In this document: one piece after another, positions 62,601 through 64,000 of the stretch
Layout of the letters: each line of letters starts with the position of its first letter
Numbering within the stretch: the stretch's first letter is position 1
DNA from: Camarhynchus parvulus
Lineage: Eukaryota; Chordata; Aves; Passeriformes; Thraupidae
Reading direction: 5' to 3'
Assembly: GCF_901933205.1 (NCBI RefSeq)
Contig: NC_044576.1
Coordinates: forward strand, 8,217,024-8,281,023
Length of the DNA stretch: 64,000 bases
The notes under the pieces: generated by a model
Told to the model about the DNA's origin: nothing
What the model saw: only the letters and a program-made list of their open reading frames with translations
Databases searched by the model: none
Translations under genes and position numbers: made by a program

Positions 62601-64000
62601 TTTCCAGGCTTCCAGTCATTTAAAAGCTTCATATATTACTCTGGAGTTACTTCCAAAATTATTTTTATAATTTCTTTTATTTCCTTGCAGCATAACTCTT
62701 TCTCTTTGTTTATCTCTTGGTGTATAAATCCAACTTTATTTACATATATATACTGCATCTATTACTGGCTGCCATACTGCAGGCTTTACTGTGCTGCACT
62801 TTTAAAACTCAATCATGGCAATCCATTTAGGTACACAATTGTGTTCTCTATAATTGGAATTAATCTATGGGAAAAGGTATTTCCCAGAGATACACTGTGC
62901 TATCCTGCATCAGCCAAACACCAGCAGACATTGCCTGAGAACATAAACAATATTTATGCCTTTATTTTTAAGCCCTACTATTTCTGTGATATAAATCTTC
63001 AGGTGTGAGTCAAATTTTCCTGCATGTGAGATATTTTTGTAGATTTATAATAGAAACTATGTAAATATTGATCTCTTTAAAGTCTTTCCCAATAAATTCC
63101 TTTTACTTTACCCTCCCTGAAATGTACTTCTTCAGCTTTCAACTTATTTCTTCTCTAAGCTATTATCAATTCCTTCAGCAATTAAAATTATGAAAAGGAA
63201 AAAAAAACACCAAAACCAAACCATTGGCCACAAGATCCACATACATTTTGACACAGCCCAGGCATGCGTCACTTCCCAAAATACTTGCACATAAATGACA
63301 TTTTTGAAGATACACAGTAGTGGAATTAAAAAGGTATCTTGCCTTTGTTAAGCCAAAATGGGATTTTTCCCACCACTGCTGCAACTGCACCAATCATTTA
63401 ACAGTCTGCTAATTTTTAAAATCCCCATCACAGAATGTACTTTCATTAAAATGCAGGAAATTAAAACAGTTTATTGAAGAAAGCTATTGTATACCCCAGT
63501 GGGAAGCTGCAGATTTTTCCCATTTGTTTATTCTGCAGAAATTAAAACATTAGTGCTGAAATCACGAAGGTGACTTGGACACCTAAAAATTCCTTTAGCT
63601 ACTGAGCTGTGATGTCTCATAAAACTGATGTTCACAAACCTCTGTCACCAAAAAGCTCAGGAGACCATCTTTGATTACAGAAGATACAAATATAAGCCTC
63701 TAGAGAAACTTCCAGTTAAGCACCACCGTGTTTTCACATTATTAGCCTTATTTTTTATTATGAAAAATGGTTTTAGCCTGTTTCCCAACCATATAGGAAC
63801 CACAGCAATTTAATGCCACCAGCAGCAGATATGTTCAAAAACAGGATTGCTACTCAACAATCAAAGAGGTTAAACAAGAATAGGTGGCGGAAATGCCCCA
63901 GGCAGGATTCTCTCCATCAAGAAATAAACTGACCAGCAAGAAAAGCAGGAAAAGGTGACTGAAAACAGAAAAAGAACCCTGAAAACGAGCACTAATAATT
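56641..64000. other. Intron-like region, no gene recognised
   Basis: This region contains GC-richer patches at 56990-57370 and 61000-61200, an 18-base A run at 61964-61981, and a 209-codon plus-strand frame at 62379-63008. The GC-richer patches could be old repeats but I could not assign them. A weak minus-strand mini-exon possibility at 60470-60503 is discussed under findings. No RNA gene or CpG island is seen. Confidence 0.4.
61964..61981. repeat. 18-base poly(A) run
   Basis: Eighteen A residues are embedded in A/C-rich sequence. It may be a retroposon tail, but no element body is recognisable on either side. Confidence 0.85.

Noticed and set aside
62379..63008. 209-codon plus-strand open frame
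   Set aside because: Its product is rich in Tyr, Ile, Phe and Ser, as expected from AT-rich DNA. It shows no domain, start context or splice signals suggesting a gene.
1..64000. CRISPR arrays, operons, ribosome binding sites, tRNA or rRNA genes
   Set aside because: No spaced direct repeats, cloverleaf candidates or rRNA blocks were recognised. The repeat content is that of a vertebrate nuclear genome.

Overview
The window looks like nuclear DNA from a vertebrate, almost certainly a bird. It is AT-rich, poor in CpG and nearly free of long open frames. Its clearest repeats are avian types: a CR1 LINE 3' end with most of the 3' region present, an eroded piece of CR1 reverse transcriptase, a 584-bp ERVL-type solo LTR on the minus strand, and a second solo LTR of ERVK type inserted into the CR1. 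Nothing resembles bacterial, plasmid or CRISPR organisation. Every open frame over about 150 codons looks like chance.

The most likely setting is the interior of one long gene on the minus strand, with introns of several to tens of kilobases. Two segments have good splice signals and intact frames on that strand: 4343-4516 (174 nt, 58 codons) and 16322-16375 (54 nt, 18 codons). Three shorter candidates, 46917-46948, 47519-47588 and 49829-49865, can be joined to these with matching codon phase at every junction. I do not recognise the protein, and the three short exons are tentative.

Layout: 1-20 kb is intron-like DNA holding the two better exons, a 21-bp minisatellite and short simple repeats. 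20.1-22.1 kb is a GC-richer patch made of the ERVL-type LTR and a second LTR-like unit. 22-45 kb is intron-like, with a long purine tract, a 71-bp AAT microsatellite, a small CR1 tail and two compact inverted repeats. 45.17-46.11 kb is the CR1 with the nested LTR. 46.9-49.9 kb holds the three small exon candidates. 50-64 kb is again intron-like, with a striking compound inverted repeat at 55.6 kb and the CR1 reverse transcriptase remnant at 56.4 kb.

No previously undescribed biological system is supported. The best leads are the unidentified minus-strand gene, the nested LTR-in-CR1 insertion and the inverted repeats that suggest template switching.
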